50,303 nt of DNA from Sphingobium sp. CCH11-B1 (GTDB lineage: Bacteria > Pseudomonadota > Alphaproteobacteria > Sphingomonadales > Sphingomonadaceae). Location of the stretch: positions 1 to 50,303 of the forward strand of contig NZ_LSJY01000123.1 in the NCBI RefSeq assembly GCF_001556865.1, in the 5' to 3' direction. The position numbers were made by a program, and so were the translations under genes. Below, piece by piece: positions 8,138 through 16,560 of the stretch. Position 1 is the first letter of the stretch; each line of letters starts with the position of its first letter. The notes beneath the pieces are model-generated. The model saw nothing but the letters and a program-made list of their open reading frames with translations. It searched no databases and was not told where the DNA came from.

Positions 8138-9067
8138 TCAGATGCGCTCGCCCGACAGACGCTGGCACAGCATGTCGAGCTGATCCAGATTGGAATAGCG
8201 GAGCGCCAAGCTGCCGCCCGCGGATGCGCCATCATGCGCAATCTCGACCTTCAGGCCCAATATGTCGGCGAGATGCTGTTCGAGCGCGGCGATGTCGGGG
8301 TCCTTTTCCAGCGAGGCTCCTGCTCGTCGACGCGCCGACGGTGCATCCTCGCCAGTCTTCACCCGTCGGACAAGTTGCTCCGTATCGCGAACCGAAAGAC
8401 CTTTGGATTCAACCTGTTGTGCAAGTCGTTCGCAATCGGGCGCACCAATCAACGCGCGCGCATGACCCATGCTGATCCGGTTGAACATGACCTGTTCCTG
8501 CACCGGCTTGGGCAATTCGAGCAATCGCATGAGGTTGGCGACATGGCTGCGCGACTTGCCGACAATGCGGCCGAGCGCTTCCTGGCTATGGTGGAACTCC
8601 GCAATCAGCTTGCGATAGGCCTCGGCTTCTTCGATCGGATTTAAATCTTCGCGCTGGATATTTTCGATCAGCGCGATTTCCAGCGTTTCCTGCTCGTCGA
8701 AGTCGCGCACGATGGCGGGTATGCGGTGCAGCTGCGCCCTTTGCGCGGCGCGCCAGCGGCGTTCGCCTGCGATGATCTGGAACCCGCCGCCATGAGGGCG
8801 GACGATGATGGGTTGGATGACGCCGCGCTTTGCGATGCTGTCGGCCAGTTCCTGAAGCGCGCCATCATCGAAATGACGGCGCGGCTGTTCCGGATGCGGA
8901 TGGATCAAGGCTACTTCGATACTCTGCACAGCCTTGCCATTGGCCGGAGCAGTGACCGATGCCACAGGCTCTTCCCGCGAGACATCGCCCAGTAGCGCGG
9001 AGAGACCGCGACCCAGTCCTTGCGGGCGCTTGGCTGCCTTCGGCTTGTCAGCCATATTCTCGCTCAA
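8138..9067 (-). CDS. parB: Chromosome partitioning protein ParB
   Basis: ParB is the CTPase clamp that loads at parS, spreads along nearby DNA and, with ParA, moves the chromosome origin to the poles. The protein opens with the typical GLGRGLSALLGD tail, the region that stimulates ParA. The CTP-binding segment contains GERRWRAAQRA, the helix-turn-helix region lies around ALGRIVGKSRSHVANLMRLLEL, and the dimerisation domain ends the protein. The best start is a TTG at 9067: it overlaps the parA stop (TTGA) and has a perfect AGGAGG seven bases upstream. The next ATG (9055) would sit 19 bases from that ribosome-binding site. Four parS-like sites lie in this window. Confidence 0.95.
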   Translation of the reverse strand: MSENMADKPKAAKRPQGLGRGLSALLGDVSREEPVASVTAPANGKAVQSIEVALIHPHPEQPRRHFDDGALQELADSIAKRGVIQPIIVRPHGGGFQIIAGERRWRAAQRAQLHRIPAIVRDFDEQETLEIALIENIQREDLNPIEEAEAYRKLIAEFHHSQEALGRIVGKSRSHVANLMRLLELPKPVQEQVMFNRISMGHARALIGAPDCERLAQQVESKGLSVRDTEQLVRRVKTGEDAPSARRRAGASLEKDPDIAALEQHLADILGLKVEIAHDGASAGGSLALRYSNLDQLDMLCQRLSGERI

Positions 9068-9846
9068 GCTGCGACCTCCTGACGGGGCAAGCGGGCAATC
9101 AATTCGCGGGCAAGGCGCATGTACGCCTCGGAGCCCGAACAGCGGAAATCGTAGATCAACGCTGGAACGCCATGACTGGGAGCTTCGGACAGGCGCACGT
9201 TGCGGGGAATGACGGTCGAAAATACGAGATCGCCAAGGCAGGCCCGCACATCGTCCGCCACCTGATCGGTCAGCCTGTTCCGGCGATCATACATGGTCAG
9301 GGCCACACCCATGATCGAGAGGCCGGGATTAAAGCGACCCCGAATGCGCTCGACCGTCTGCAACAATTGCGACAGCCCTTCGAGCGCGAAGAATTCACAT
9401 TGCAGCGGAACGAGCAGCGATTGCGCGGCAACCATCGCGTTTATGGTCAGAAGGCCGAGAGAGGGTGGGCAGTCGATGAGGCATATATCCCAGCGGCCGG
9501 ATGGCGCTTCGGACAATACCCTCTCCAGCCTGTGGGTACGCTCTTCATACTCGATCAGCTCGATCTCGGCCCCGGACAGGTCCTGCGTTGCAGGAACAAG
9601 GTCGAGCTTTGGTACACGCGTGGTGACGATACTGTCCTCAAGCGCACAGTTGCCGACAAGGAGATCGTAGCTGGAATAGTTACGTTCCGCCTGGCCAACG
9701 CCAAGTCCCGTCGACGCGTTGCCCTGCGGATCGAGATCGACAAGCAGGACGCGCAGGCCAGTAGCCGCCAGACCAGTGGCAAGGTTTATCGCGGTCGTCG
9801 TCTTGCCCACGCCGCCTTTCTGATTGGCGATAGCGATACGGATCAT
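9064..9846 (-). CDS. parA: Chromosome partitioning ATPase ParA (Soj)
   Basis: ParA is the Walker-type ATPase that forms the nucleoid gradient used to pull ParB-parS complexes apart. The deviant Walker A motif KGGVGKTT lies at residues 10-17, with the signature lysine K10. The A' motif is VLLVDLDPQGNAS and Walker B is CLIDCPPSLG. The 260-residue length is normal for chromosomal ParA. The ATG at 9846 overlaps the rsmG stop (ATGA) and gives the expected [12 protein letters not shown] beginning; an upstream in-frame extension to 9948 would only read antisense into the rsmG end. It is coupled at its 3' end to parB. Confidence 0.96.
   Translation of the reverse strand: MIRIAIANQKGGVGKTTTAINLATGLAATGLRVLLVDLDPQGNASTGLGVGQAERNYSSYDLLVGNCALEDSIVTTRVPKLDLVPATQDLSGAEIELIEYEERTHRLERVLSEAPSGRWDICLIDCPPSLGLLTINAMVAAQSLLVPLQCEFFALEGLSQLLQTVERIRGRFNPGLSIMGVALTMYDRRNRLTDQVADDVRACLGDLVFSTVIPRNVRLSEAPSHGVPALIYDFRCSGSEAYMRLARELIARLPRQEVAA
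9075..9080 (-). promoter_or_regulatory. Perfect Shine-Dalgarno deciding the TTG start of parB
   Basis: AGGAGG on the minus strand lies inside the last codons of parA, seven bases before the parB TTG. It is the clearest reason for calling TTG rather than the ATG twelve bases further in. Confidence 0.75.
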
Positions 9847-10487
9847 GGACGATGTTTCCCTTTGCCAATCGGGTGGACACCGCGAGCAACGATGATCGCG
9901 CTGTCGCGATCCGTTACGCTGGGTTCCACGTGAAACACACCTTGCCACGACCCGCGCACCGCCTCCAGTTCATTTTCAGCACTTCGGCCTTTCGGCAGCA
10001 CCCAACAGCTATTTTTGTTCGCCAGATGGGCAGCGGACGCCAGAAGCTTTGGAAGGGGCGCATAGGCTCGGGCGCTGATGACCGCCGCGTTCATGGCCGG
10101 CGCAACTTCCACCCTGCCTCCGAACACTTTGGCGTGATCAAGGCCGAGCTGATCAATGACACTATTCAGGAAGTCGACCCGCTTGCGGCGCGTTTCGATC
10201 ATCAGCATCGGCCGCTGGTCCAGGCAGGCAATGACGAGGGCGGGGAGGCCTGCGCCCGAACCCAGGTCCACCCAGCTTCCATCTCCCGCATCTTTGGCCA
10301 GCAATAATAGTTGCGCCGAATCGACAACATGCCTGGCCCATATATGGGGGACAGTCGAAGCGGCGATGAGGTTCTGTTCCTTCGACGCCTCCAGGAGCAG
10401 GGAGACATAGTCTTCCAGCCGCTGCCATGTTTCACGTGAAACATCGAATTCGGCCTGCAACCATGCCCGTGCATCGTCTTCGGTCAC
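9843..10487 (-). CDS. rsmG: 16S rRNA (guanine-527-N7) methyltransferase RsmG
   Basis: RsmG (GidB) uses S-adenosylmethionine to make m7G527 in 16S rRNA, a modification linked to streptomycin sensitivity. The SAM-binding loop is [15 protein letters not shown], preceded by [13 protein letters not shown], a conserved segment of the family. At 214 residues it is of normal length. The start is a GTG at 10487 that overlaps the mnmG stop (GTGA); the N-terminus MTEDDARAW fits. Two parS-type sequences lie inside this gene, and the encoded peptide reads FHVKH or FHVEP at those points, so the DNA signal has constrained the protein. Confidence 0.95.
   Translation of the reverse strand: MTEDDARAWLQAEFDVSRETWQRLEDYVSLLLEASKEQNLIAASTVPHIWARHVVDSAQLLLLAKDAGDGSWVDLGSGAGLPALVIACLDQRPMLMIETRRKRVDFLNSVIDQLGLDHAKVFGGRVEVAPAMNAAVISARAYAPLPKLLASAAHLANKNSCWVLPKGRSAENELEAVRGSWQGVFHVEPSVTDRDSAIIVARGVHPIGKGKHRP
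9922..9937. promoter_or_regulatory. parS-like ParB-binding site (two mismatches)
   Basis: GGTTCCACGTGAAACA differs from the consensus parS TGTTTCACGTGAAACA at positions 1 and 5 and keeps the CACGTG core. It lies in the 3' part of the rsmG coding region, just before parA. Confidence 0.65.
10428..10443. promoter_or_regulatory. Perfect parS site
   Basis: TGTTTCACGTGAAACA is the exact 16-base consensus of bacterial chromosomal parS. It lies within the 5' part of rsmG, about 600 bases from parA and 1.4 kb from the start of parB, and should be a principal nucleation site for ParB. Confidence 0.93.
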
Positions 10488-12334
10488 GCAGCCTCGCGAC
10501 GGGCATGGACGAGAATGGCTGCCAACGCAGCGGGAGTCACGCCGCGGATACGGGACGCTGCGGCAAGCGTTTCCGGTCGGGCGGCCTCGAAGCGTTCAAT
10601 CATTTCCAGCGAAAGCCCCCCTATGCTTCGATAGTCGAGGGCCGCAGGCAAAGCGACGCGTTCGTTGCGTCGAAGCTCGGCAACCTCTGCCTCCTGCCGT
10701 TGAAGGTACGGCGCGTAGTGGGCGTCTTCCAATATCTCTTGCCGAAGGTCGAAAGGGGCCTTGCGGAGGGCAGGAGCGAGTTCAAGCAGCAGCGAAGGAT
10801 CGACTTCGGGAAACCGGGCCCATTCAAAAAGGCTGCGACGCGAGCCATCCTGCCGAACGGCCGCGCCGAGTCGTGCAAGCTCGGTGGCGGTCTTTTGGGA
10901 TGCCAGATCCTGTTGGGCTACAGCACGAAGCTCGTCACGTTCGGCGAAACGCGCGGCGCGTTCCGGGCCGATAATGCCATGCGCCAAAGCCAGCGCGCCG
11001 AGGCGCGTTTCGGCGTTATCAGCGCGCAGACGCAACCGATATTCGGCGCGCGCGGTGAGCATGCGATAGGGTTCCGTCACCCCCTGAAGCACCAGGTCGT
11101 CGATCATGACACCGATGTAGGAGCTGGTTCGATCAAGGATTATGGCTGGAAGATTTTTGGCAAACGCAGCCGCATTGACGCCAGCCACCAGCCCTTGCGC
11201 CGCTGCCTCCTCATAGCCGGTGGTGCCGTTGATCTGGCCGGCGCAAAACAAGCCCGGAAGGGCTTTGACCTGCAACGAGGCATCGAGGGCACGCGGATCG
11301 ATATGGTCATATTCGACCGCATAGCCCGGCGTCACGATCCTCGCCCGTTCCAGTCCGGCCATGGACCGGATCATCGCAATCTGAACGTCAATCGGAAGGG
11401 ACGTGCTGATCCCGTTCGGATAGACGAGATGGTCATCGAGCCCTTCCGGCTCCAAAAATATCTGATGGCCGTCACGGTCCCCGAACCGCATCACCTTGTC
11501 TTCTATCGAGGGGCAGTAACGGGGGCCCCTGCCCTCGATCGCTCCGCCGAACAAAGGCGAGCGATCGAGGCCGGCCCGAATGATCGCATGCGTTTCTTCA
11601 TTCGTGCGCGTGATCGCGCAGGCCAGCTGCGGAAGAGTCCGGCCGGGCGACATAGTCGACATCGTCCAGTCGCCCATGTCGGACGGCTGTGTCTCCAGGC
11701 GCGCCCAATCGATCGTGCGGCCATCCAGCCGCGGCGGCGTTCCGGTTTTAAGACGGCCGATCGGCAGATCGAGTGCCCGTAACTGCTGGCCTAACAGAGT
11801 GGCAGCCTGTTCTCCAACGCGTCCGCCTGTTTCCCGCTCTTCCCCCCGAAACAATTTGCCACCGAGGAAGGTGCCAGTGGCCAGCACGACGGTGGGTGCA
11901 TGCACGGTGCGGCCGTCCACAAGAGTCAGTCCCGCCACCGTGCCATTGGATAGCAGCAGAGCGCTCGCTTCCCCCTCCAGAATGTCGAGCCCCTCGACCG
12001 CGTCGAGCAATTGGTGGATTGCCGCGCGATACCGTTTCCTGTCGGCCTGAATACGGGGACCCTGAACCGCCGCGCCTTTGCTGCTGTTGAGCATCCGATA
12101 ATGGATAGCGGCTGCGTCGGCTGCCCGCGCCATAAGGCCGTCCAGCGCATCCACTTCCCGGACCAGATGCCCCTTGCCCAAGCCTCCGATTGCCGGGTTG
12201 CAGGACATCGCGCCCACCGTTTCGCGGCTGAACGTGAGAAGCGCGACAGAAGCGCCCTTGCGCGCAGCCGCAGCTGCCGCTTCGCAACCGGCATGGCCGC
12301 CGCCGACGACGATCACATCATAGCTTGTTCGCAT
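10484..12334 (-). CDS. mnmG: tRNA uridine-5-carboxymethylaminomethyl modification enzyme MnmG
   Basis: MnmG (GidA) works with MnmE to build the cmnm5 group on U34 of several tRNAs, using FAD, NADH and methylene-tetrahydrofolate. The dinucleotide fold [10 protein letters not shown] lies at the N-terminus, followed by the family signature [20 protein letters not shown]. The later signature [20 protein letters not shown] and the C-terminal helical MnmE-binding domain are present. I chose the ATG at 12334 because an AAGGG sits eight bases upstream; a GTG six bases earlier is too close to that site. Its last codon overlaps the rsmG start, and mnmE is 60 bases upstream. Confidence 0.95.
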   Translation of the reverse strand: MRTSYDVIVVGGGHAGCEAAAAAARKGASVALLTFSRETVGAMSCNPAIGGLGKGHLVREVDALDGLMARAADAAAIHYRMLNSSKGAAVQGPRIQADRKRYRAAIHQLLDAVEGLDILEGEASALLLSNGTVAGLTLVDGRTVHAPTVVLATGTFLGGKLFRGEERETGGRVGEQAATLLGQQLRALDLPIGRLKTGTPPRLDGRTIDWARLETQPSDMGDWTMSTMSPGRTLPQLACAITRTNEETHAIIRAGLDRSPLFGGAIEGRGPRYCPSIEDKVMRFGDRDGHQIFLEPEGLDDHLVYPNGISTSLPIDVQIAMIRSMAGLERARIVTPGYAVEYDHIDPRALDASLQVKALPGLFCAGQINGTTGYEEAAAQGLVAGVNAAAFAKNLPAIILDRTSSYIGVMIDDLVLQGVTEPYRMLTARAEYRLRLRADNAETRLGALALAHGIIGPERAARFAERDELRAVAQQDLASQKTATELARLGAAVRQDGSRRSLFEWARFPEVDPSLLLELAPALRKAPFDLRQEILEDAHYAPYLQRQEAEVAELRRNERVALPAALDYRSIGGLSLEMIERFEAARPETLAAASRIRGVTPAALAAILVHARREAA

Positions 12335-12374
12335 AGGCACGCCCTTACCAGAAAAGGCGGGCTCCGGTCAAAAG

Positions 12375-12390
12375 CGTTCCACGTGGAACA
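12375..12390. promoter_or_regulatory. parS-like palindrome between mnmE and mnmG
   Basis: CGTTCCACGTGGAACA contains a perfect 14-bp palindrome, GTTCCACGTGGAAC, and differs from consensus parS at three positions. It is the only one of the parS-like sites in this operon that lies between genes. Confidence 0.6.
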
Positions 12391-12394
12391 TCGA

Positions 12395-13678
12395 TCATTT
12401 TCCGATGCAGAAGCCGGAGAAGAGTTGATCCAGCATGTCTTCGGTGCCGGCCAATCCGGTGAGTTCGTCAATAGCGCTGCGGGCCAATCGCAGCTCCTCC
12501 GCGACGAGCAACATGTCTTTCTGGACCGATAGAGCGGCATCCAGATGACTTGCGATCCGGCTGAGATGACGCCGCTGCCGGTCATGCAAGGCATAGTCAT
12601 CCTCGCCGGGCAGCAACAGGGATGCCCGTTGCAGCAAGAGCGCGACGAGCGCCTTCATCCCCTCCCCTGTAACCGCCGACAGCCGAAGCCCCGGCCTGTC
12701 ATCCTTGATCCGGTCCGCCTGCGCCGCGATCAGGATCGCGTCGTCGCGAGGAAGATCGCTGGCATTACCGAGCCAGAGGATGAGATCGGCGGCGTCGAGA
12801 GCGGCCTTGGCACGGTTGATCCCGATTGCCTCGACCGGGTCATCGGTCTGCTCCCGCAACCCCGCCGTATCCGTCAGGAGGAAGGCCACGCCGCCGAGTG
12901 CGGCGGGAACCTCAATGCGGTCCCGCGTCGTCCCGGCGATATCCGACACGATCGCAGCGTCCCGACCTGCGAGGGCATTGAGCAGCGTGGATTTGCCTGC
13001 GTTGGGCGGACCAGCCATCACCAGCCGGACGCCATCCCGCAACCGCTCGGCTGACGGAGCATTCAACGCCTGCACGACATCATCCCGGAGGGCGATCACA
13101 TGCGCCGAAATGTCGGCTTCAATGCCCTCAGCAGGCACATCGTCCTCATCAGAGAAATCAAGGGCTGCTTCCGCCATGGCAGACAATTGTAACAGGCGCG
13201 CCCGCCATCCCGCGATCCTCCTGGAAAAATGCCCTTCCGCCATGAGGAGCGCTGATCGGCGCTGGCTTTGCGTTTCCGCCGCCAGCAGATCGGACAAACC
13301 TTCCACCGCATTAAGGTCCATGCGGCCGTTCGCAAAAGCGCGCCGTGTAAATTCGCCCGCTTCCGCTCGCCTCAACCCGGCAATTTGGGCCAGGGCGCCC
13401 TCCACCGCCGCGATGACGGCGCGCCCGCCATGGCAATGTAGTTCCGCCATGTCCTCGCCCGTAACGGTCGATGGCCCGGGCAACCATAGGATCAGGCCAC
13501 GGTCGAGGGCTGAGCCGTCCTGCGGATCTTTCAGCAAGGCAAGGCTCGCCACGCGCGGCGGCGGCAGTCTGCCGGCCATGGCCTCAAGTGCCTGCCTGGC
13601 GTGGGGGCCGCTGATGCGGAGGACGGCGATGCCAGCGGGCGGTCGCCCGCTCGACAGGGCGAAGATGCTATCGGTCAC
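12395..13678 (-). CDS. mnmE: tRNA modification GTPase MnmE
   Basis: MnmE (TrmE) is the GTPase partner of MnmG in tRNA wobble-uridine modification. The N-terminal folate-binding domain opens with DSIFALSSGRPPAGIAVLRISG. The inserted G domain has G1 GPPNAGKST, a G2 threonine pair in IAGTTRD, and G3 DTAGLRE. The C-terminal CIGK carries the family's catalytic cysteine. The G4 position reads AQADRI rather than the standard NKxD, which is unusual. I chose the GTG at 13678 (427 residues): upstream residues would overlap the previous gene and have no counterpart at the usual family N-terminus. The gene follows DUF6489 with seven bases between them. Confidence 0.93.
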   Translation of the reverse strand: MTDSIFALSSGRPPAGIAVLRISGPHARQALEAMAGRLPPPRVASLALLKDPQDGSALDRGLILWLPGPSTVTGEDMAELHCHGGRAVIAAVEGALAQIAGLRRAEAGEFTRRAFANGRMDLNAVEGLSDLLAAETQSQRRSALLMAEGHFSRRIAGWRARLLQLSAMAEAALDFSDEDDVPAEGIEADISAHVIALRDDVVQALNAPSAERLRDGVRLVMAGPPNAGKSTLLNALAGRDAAIVSDIAGTTRDRIEVPAALGGVAFLLTDTAGLREQTDDPVEAIGINRAKAALDAADLILWLGNASDLPRDDAILIAAQADRIKDDRPGLRLSAVTGEGMKALVALLLQRASLLLPGEDDYALHDRQRRHLSRIASHLDAALSVQKDMLLVAEELRLARSAIDELTGLAGTEDMLDQLFSGFCIGK

Positions 13679-13685
13679 GCGGCTG

Positions 13686-13940
13686 CTATTTCTTTTCGTC
13701 TTTCGTCGTGCCCATGCCTGCAAGGCCAACGTTCATCATTTGCTGAAACAGGCGCATCCCTGCATCGCCCAGGGGAGAGAAGCTTTTGAACAAGGTCTCC
13801 ATCTGCTCGACGCTGCCCACGCCGTCGAAGCCGTCCAGCATGGTCTTGATATATTTTTCGTGAATGGGCGTCACGTCGGGAAGGCCCAAAAAGGCACGTG
13901 CCTCGGCAGGGGTGCAATCGACGTCTACGGTTACTTTCAT
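13686..13940 (-). CDS. DUF6489 family protein
   Basis: This 84-residue protein opens with MKVTVDVDCTPAEARAFLGLPDV, a pattern I recognise from the small DUF6489 family found next to mnmE in sphingomonads. It is acidic and helical with no signal peptide or membrane segment, and ends in a lysine-rich tail. The middle (IKTMLDGFDGVGSVEQMETLFKSF) and the glycine-rich end recall phasin-like or coiled helices, but no function is established. It is the first gene of the mnmE-mnmG-rsmG-parA-parB cluster and diverges from the dienelactone hydrolase gene. Confidence 0.8.
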   Translation of the reverse strand: MKVTVDVDCTPAEARAFLGLPDVTPIHEKYIKTMLDGFDGVGSVEQMETLFKSFSPLGDAGMRLFQQMMNVGLAGMGTTKDEKK

Positions 13941-14086
13941 GTCCCGCCTTTCAATAGCTTTCCGGCACGATCTTTCAGGGTCATGCCGCAACAGGGCGCG
14001 CCGATGCAAATTTAAAAGAAATCGGGCGTTGCGCGGGCCGCGTGATCCGCCAATATGCGCCAATCAAAGCTGCAAAGGACATTGTA

Positions 14087-14788
14087 ATGGGCGAATTCGT
14101 GGCGGTGAAGACTCTGGAAGGAGATGCGCAGTTCGACGCCTATGTGGCGGTTCCGGAAGAAAAGGCCAGCGCAGCGATCATCGTGATCCAGGAAATATTT
14201 GGCGTGAATGAAGGGATCCGACGCAAGTGCGACAACTGGGCCAAGGCGGGCTACCTTGCCTATGCGCCGGACCTGTTCTGGCGAATTGCGCCCCATATCG
14301 AGCTGGATGCCGATGTGCCGGAGCAAATGGAGCAGGCGCTCGGCTATATTCCACGGTTCAATCAGGATCAGGGCATTCGTGACCTGGAAGCGGCGATCAA
14401 GGCAGCGCGGGCTGCGCTTGGTGGCACGGGCAAAGTCGGGGTCGTCGGCTACTGCCTTGGCGGCCGTCTCGCCTTCATGTCCGCATGTCGGACCGACGGC
14501 GACGCGTTCGTCGGCTATTATGGGGTCGGAATCGACGGTCTGCTGGGTGAGCAGCATGCCATCGGCAAGCCGACCATGCTCCACATCCCGACAGCTGATC
14601 ATTTCGTTCCCGCGGAAACGCAGCAGGCAATGCATGACGGGCTGGCGGACAACCGGCACGTTACCCTTCATGATTATGAGGGGCTGGATCACGGCTTTGC
14701 CGCCGAGATGGGCAATCGCCGCGTGGAAGACGCAGCGCAATTGGCCGATCGCCGGACGGCGGACTTTTTCGCAGAGCATCTCGCGTGA
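14087..14788 (+). CDS. Dienelactone hydrolase family protein
   Basis: This alpha/beta-hydrolase of 233 residues is related to dienelactone hydrolase, which opens the lactone ring during aromatic ring degradation; the exact substrate here is unknown. The nucleophile elbow is GYCLGG with a catalytic cysteine, as in true dienelactone hydrolases. The aspartate is expected near PTADHFVP, and the histidine lies in GLDHGFA near the C-terminus. The ATG at 14087 is preceded by AAAGGA at a good distance. The stop overlaps the GTG start of the quinone oxidoreductase, so the two form a small operon. No other aromatic catabolic genes are nearby, so a general esterase role is possible. Confidence 0.85.
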   Translation: MGEFVAVKTLEGDAQFDAYVAVPEEKASAAIIVIQEIFGVNEGIRRKCDNWAKAGYLAYAPDLFWRIAPHIELDADVPEQMEQALGYIPRFNQDQGIRDLEAAIKAARAALGGTGKVGVVGYCLGGRLAFMSACRTDGDAFVGYYGVGIDGLLGEQHAIGKPTMLHIPTADHFVPAETQQAMHDGLADNRHVTLHDYEGLDHGFAAEMGNRRVEDAAQLADRRTADFFAEHLA

Positions 14789-15756
14789 GCGGAGCCGCCT
14801 GGCGAATGGTCATTCGCGTCAATGGCGGTCCTGACGTCATGGAGCGAGAATATTTTGACCCCGGTGCGCCGGATCAGGGCGAGGTGCTTATCGAGAACAA
14901 GGCGGTCGGCCTCAACTATATCGACACTTATTTCCGAAGCGGGCTCTATCCTGCCGATCTGCCCCTGACGCTGGGATCGGAAGCCGCCGGGGAAATCGTT
15001 GCGGTCGGCCCTGGCGTATCCGGGTTTTCAGTGGGCGACAGGGTCGCGTGCGCCACGGCGCGGGGCAGTTATTGCACCCATTGGCGGGTTCCGGCGACGC
15101 AGGTGGTGCATCTGCCCGATGATATCAGTTTCGAAGATGCCGCGGCGATGATGCTGAAGGGCATGACCGCCTGTTTCCTGGCGGAGGATGTCTGGCCGCT
15201 TAAAGCCGGGCAGACGGCGTTGGTCCATGCCGCCGCTGGCGGGGTCGGCTCAATCCTGGTGCCTTGGCTGCGAGACAAGGGCGTGGTGGTGATTGCCCAC
15301 AGCGGCTCGGCGGCGAAGGCGGCGTCCGTTGCCGCGGACTTCAGCCTGCACGCACCGATGGATGATCTTGCCGCGCAGGTACGTGAGCGGACCAACGGGG
15401 AAGGTGTCGACATTGTCTATGATGGCATCGGGAAGGCGGGCTGGAGTGCGTCGCTTGCATCGGTGAAGCCACGCGGTCTTCTGGTCAGTTACGGCAATGC
15501 GTCGGGTCCGGTCCCGCCGGTCAACCTGCTCGACCTCAGCCGGGGAGGATCTCTCTATGTGACGCGGCCGACGCTGTTCAATTATGTCGCGACGCCGGAA
15601 GAGTTGGCGCACACCGCGAGACGGTTGTTTGACCGAATGGAAAAGGGTGTGGTGGGGGCGGTGATCGGCCAGCGCTACGCTCTTGCCGATGCGGCGCAAG
15701 CACATCGCGCACTGGAATCACGGCAAACGGTGGGGTCGACCCTGCTGATCCCCTGA
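14785..15756 (+). CDS. NADPH:quinone oxidoreductase (zinc-independent MDR family)
   Basis: This 323-residue medium-chain dehydrogenase/reductase resembles QorA, which reduces quinones with NADPH in the cytoplasm. The N-terminal GroES-like domain carries VGLNYIDTYFRSGLYP, a quinone reductase signature, and lacks the catalytic zinc cysteine/histidine pair of alcohol dehydrogenases. The Rossmann fold has HAAAGGVGS. The start is a GTG at 14785 that overlaps the upstream hydrolase stop (GTGA); an ATG at 14806 is an alternative and would remove seven residues. A hairpin terminator follows 15 bases after the stop. Confidence 0.88.
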   Translation: MSGAAWRMVIRVNGGPDVMEREYFDPGAPDQGEVLIENKAVGLNYIDTYFRSGLYPADLPLTLGSEAAGEIVAVGPGVSGFSVGDRVACATARGSYCTHWRVPATQVVHLPDDISFEDAAAMMLKGMTACFLAEDVWPLKAGQTALVHAAAGGVGSILVPWLRDKGVVVIAHSGSAAKAASVAADFSLHAPMDDLAAQVRERTNGEGVDIVYDGIGKAGWSASLASVKPRGLLVSYGNASGPVPPVNLLDLSRGGSLYVTRPTLFNYVATPEELAHTARRLFDRMEKGVVGAVIGQRYALADAAQAHRALESRQTVGSTLLIP

Positions 15757-15769
15757 CTTCCCTCGCATC

Positions 15770-15811
15770 AAAAAAGGGGGGGCCGCCATCATGGCGCCCC
15801 CCCTTTGTCTT
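15770..15811. terminator. Rho-independent terminator, bidirectional
   Basis: An A-rich start and a long G-run pair with a C-run and T-run around the loop ATCAT (a stem of about 14 bp with one bulged C). On the minus strand six Ts follow the stem, which suits terC. On the plus strand the T-run is weaker. It separates the converging quinone reductase and terC. Confidence 0.85.
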
Positions 15812-15818
15812 ATTCCGA

Positions 15819-16538
15819 TCAGGCAAAGAGGGACAGCAAGCCGACTTTCTGATCCACGAAGCCGTCGTAGATCATCTTCACCGCGACATAGACGATGACT
15901 GCGAGCCCAAGATAGGCGATCCAGCGGAACCGTTCGATATAATGGGCGATGACATTGGCGGCGATGCCCATCAGTGCGACGGATAGAACCAGTCCGATCA
16001 TCAATATGCCGGGATGATCCCGCGCAGCCCCCGCGACTGCCAGCACATTATCGAGGCTCATCGACACATCGGCCACGGCGACGGCCCATGCCGCGCCGGC
16101 GAAGCTTTTCGCCGGACGCAGGCCCGACACATCGTCGTCGCTTGGGTCTGCTGTGTCGGCCCCGCGTTTCGGATGCAGTTCGCGCCACATCTTCCAGCTC
16201 ACCCAAAGCAGAAGCAAGCCGCCCGCCAGGATCAGGCCGACGATCTGCATCAATTGGCTGACCACCAAGGCGAAGGCGATGCGCAGCACCAGCGCGGCAA
16301 GAATGCCGATCAGGATCACTTTCTTGCGCTGATCGGCAGGCAGGCCCGCCGCCAGCGCGCCGACGACGATGGCGTTGTCGCCGGCCAGCAGCACGTCGAT
16401 CATCAGCACCTGCACAAAGGCTGATAGAGCGGATGGTGACGTTATATCACTGAAATCATTGATGATATGCTGCCAGATTTCGGCGGGAGAGCCGATACCC
16501 TGAGCGGCGGACGCAGCAGTGGCAAGAAGGTCCAACAT
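15819..16538 (-). CDS. TerC family integral membrane protein
   Basis: This 239-residue inner-membrane protein belongs to the TerC/YjbE family, whose members are linked to manganese export and metal homeostasis. Two halves repeat a membrane motif with acidic residues: IDVLLAGDNAIVVGALAAGLP and VADVSMSLDNVLAVAGAARD. These aspartate and asparagine residues are the proposed metal-binding sites. About seven hydrophobic segments are visible, with a charged loop (KRGADTADPSDDD) in the middle. It follows rho by 22 bases and is probably cotranscribed with it. There is no room for a metal-sensing riboswitch in that gap. Confidence 0.88.
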   Translation of the reverse strand: MLDLLATAASAAQGIGSPAEIWQHIINDFSDITSPSALSAFVQVLMIDVLLAGDNAIVVGALAAGLPADQRKKVILIGILAALVLRIAFALVVSQLMQIVGLILAGGLLLLWVSWKMWRELHPKRGADTADPSDDDVSGLRPAKSFAGAAWAVAVADVSMSLDNVLAVAGAARDHPGILMIGLVLSVALMGIAANVIAHYIERFRWIAYLGLAVIVYVAVKMIYDGFVDQKVGLLSLFA

Positions 16539-16560
16539 CGTGGCCTAACGTCTCCGTCTC

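Noticed and set aside
13895..13900. CACGTG core in the DUF6489 gene (GGCACGTGCC)
   Set aside because: Palindromic, but the flanks are GG/CC rather than the GTTT/AAAC of parS.
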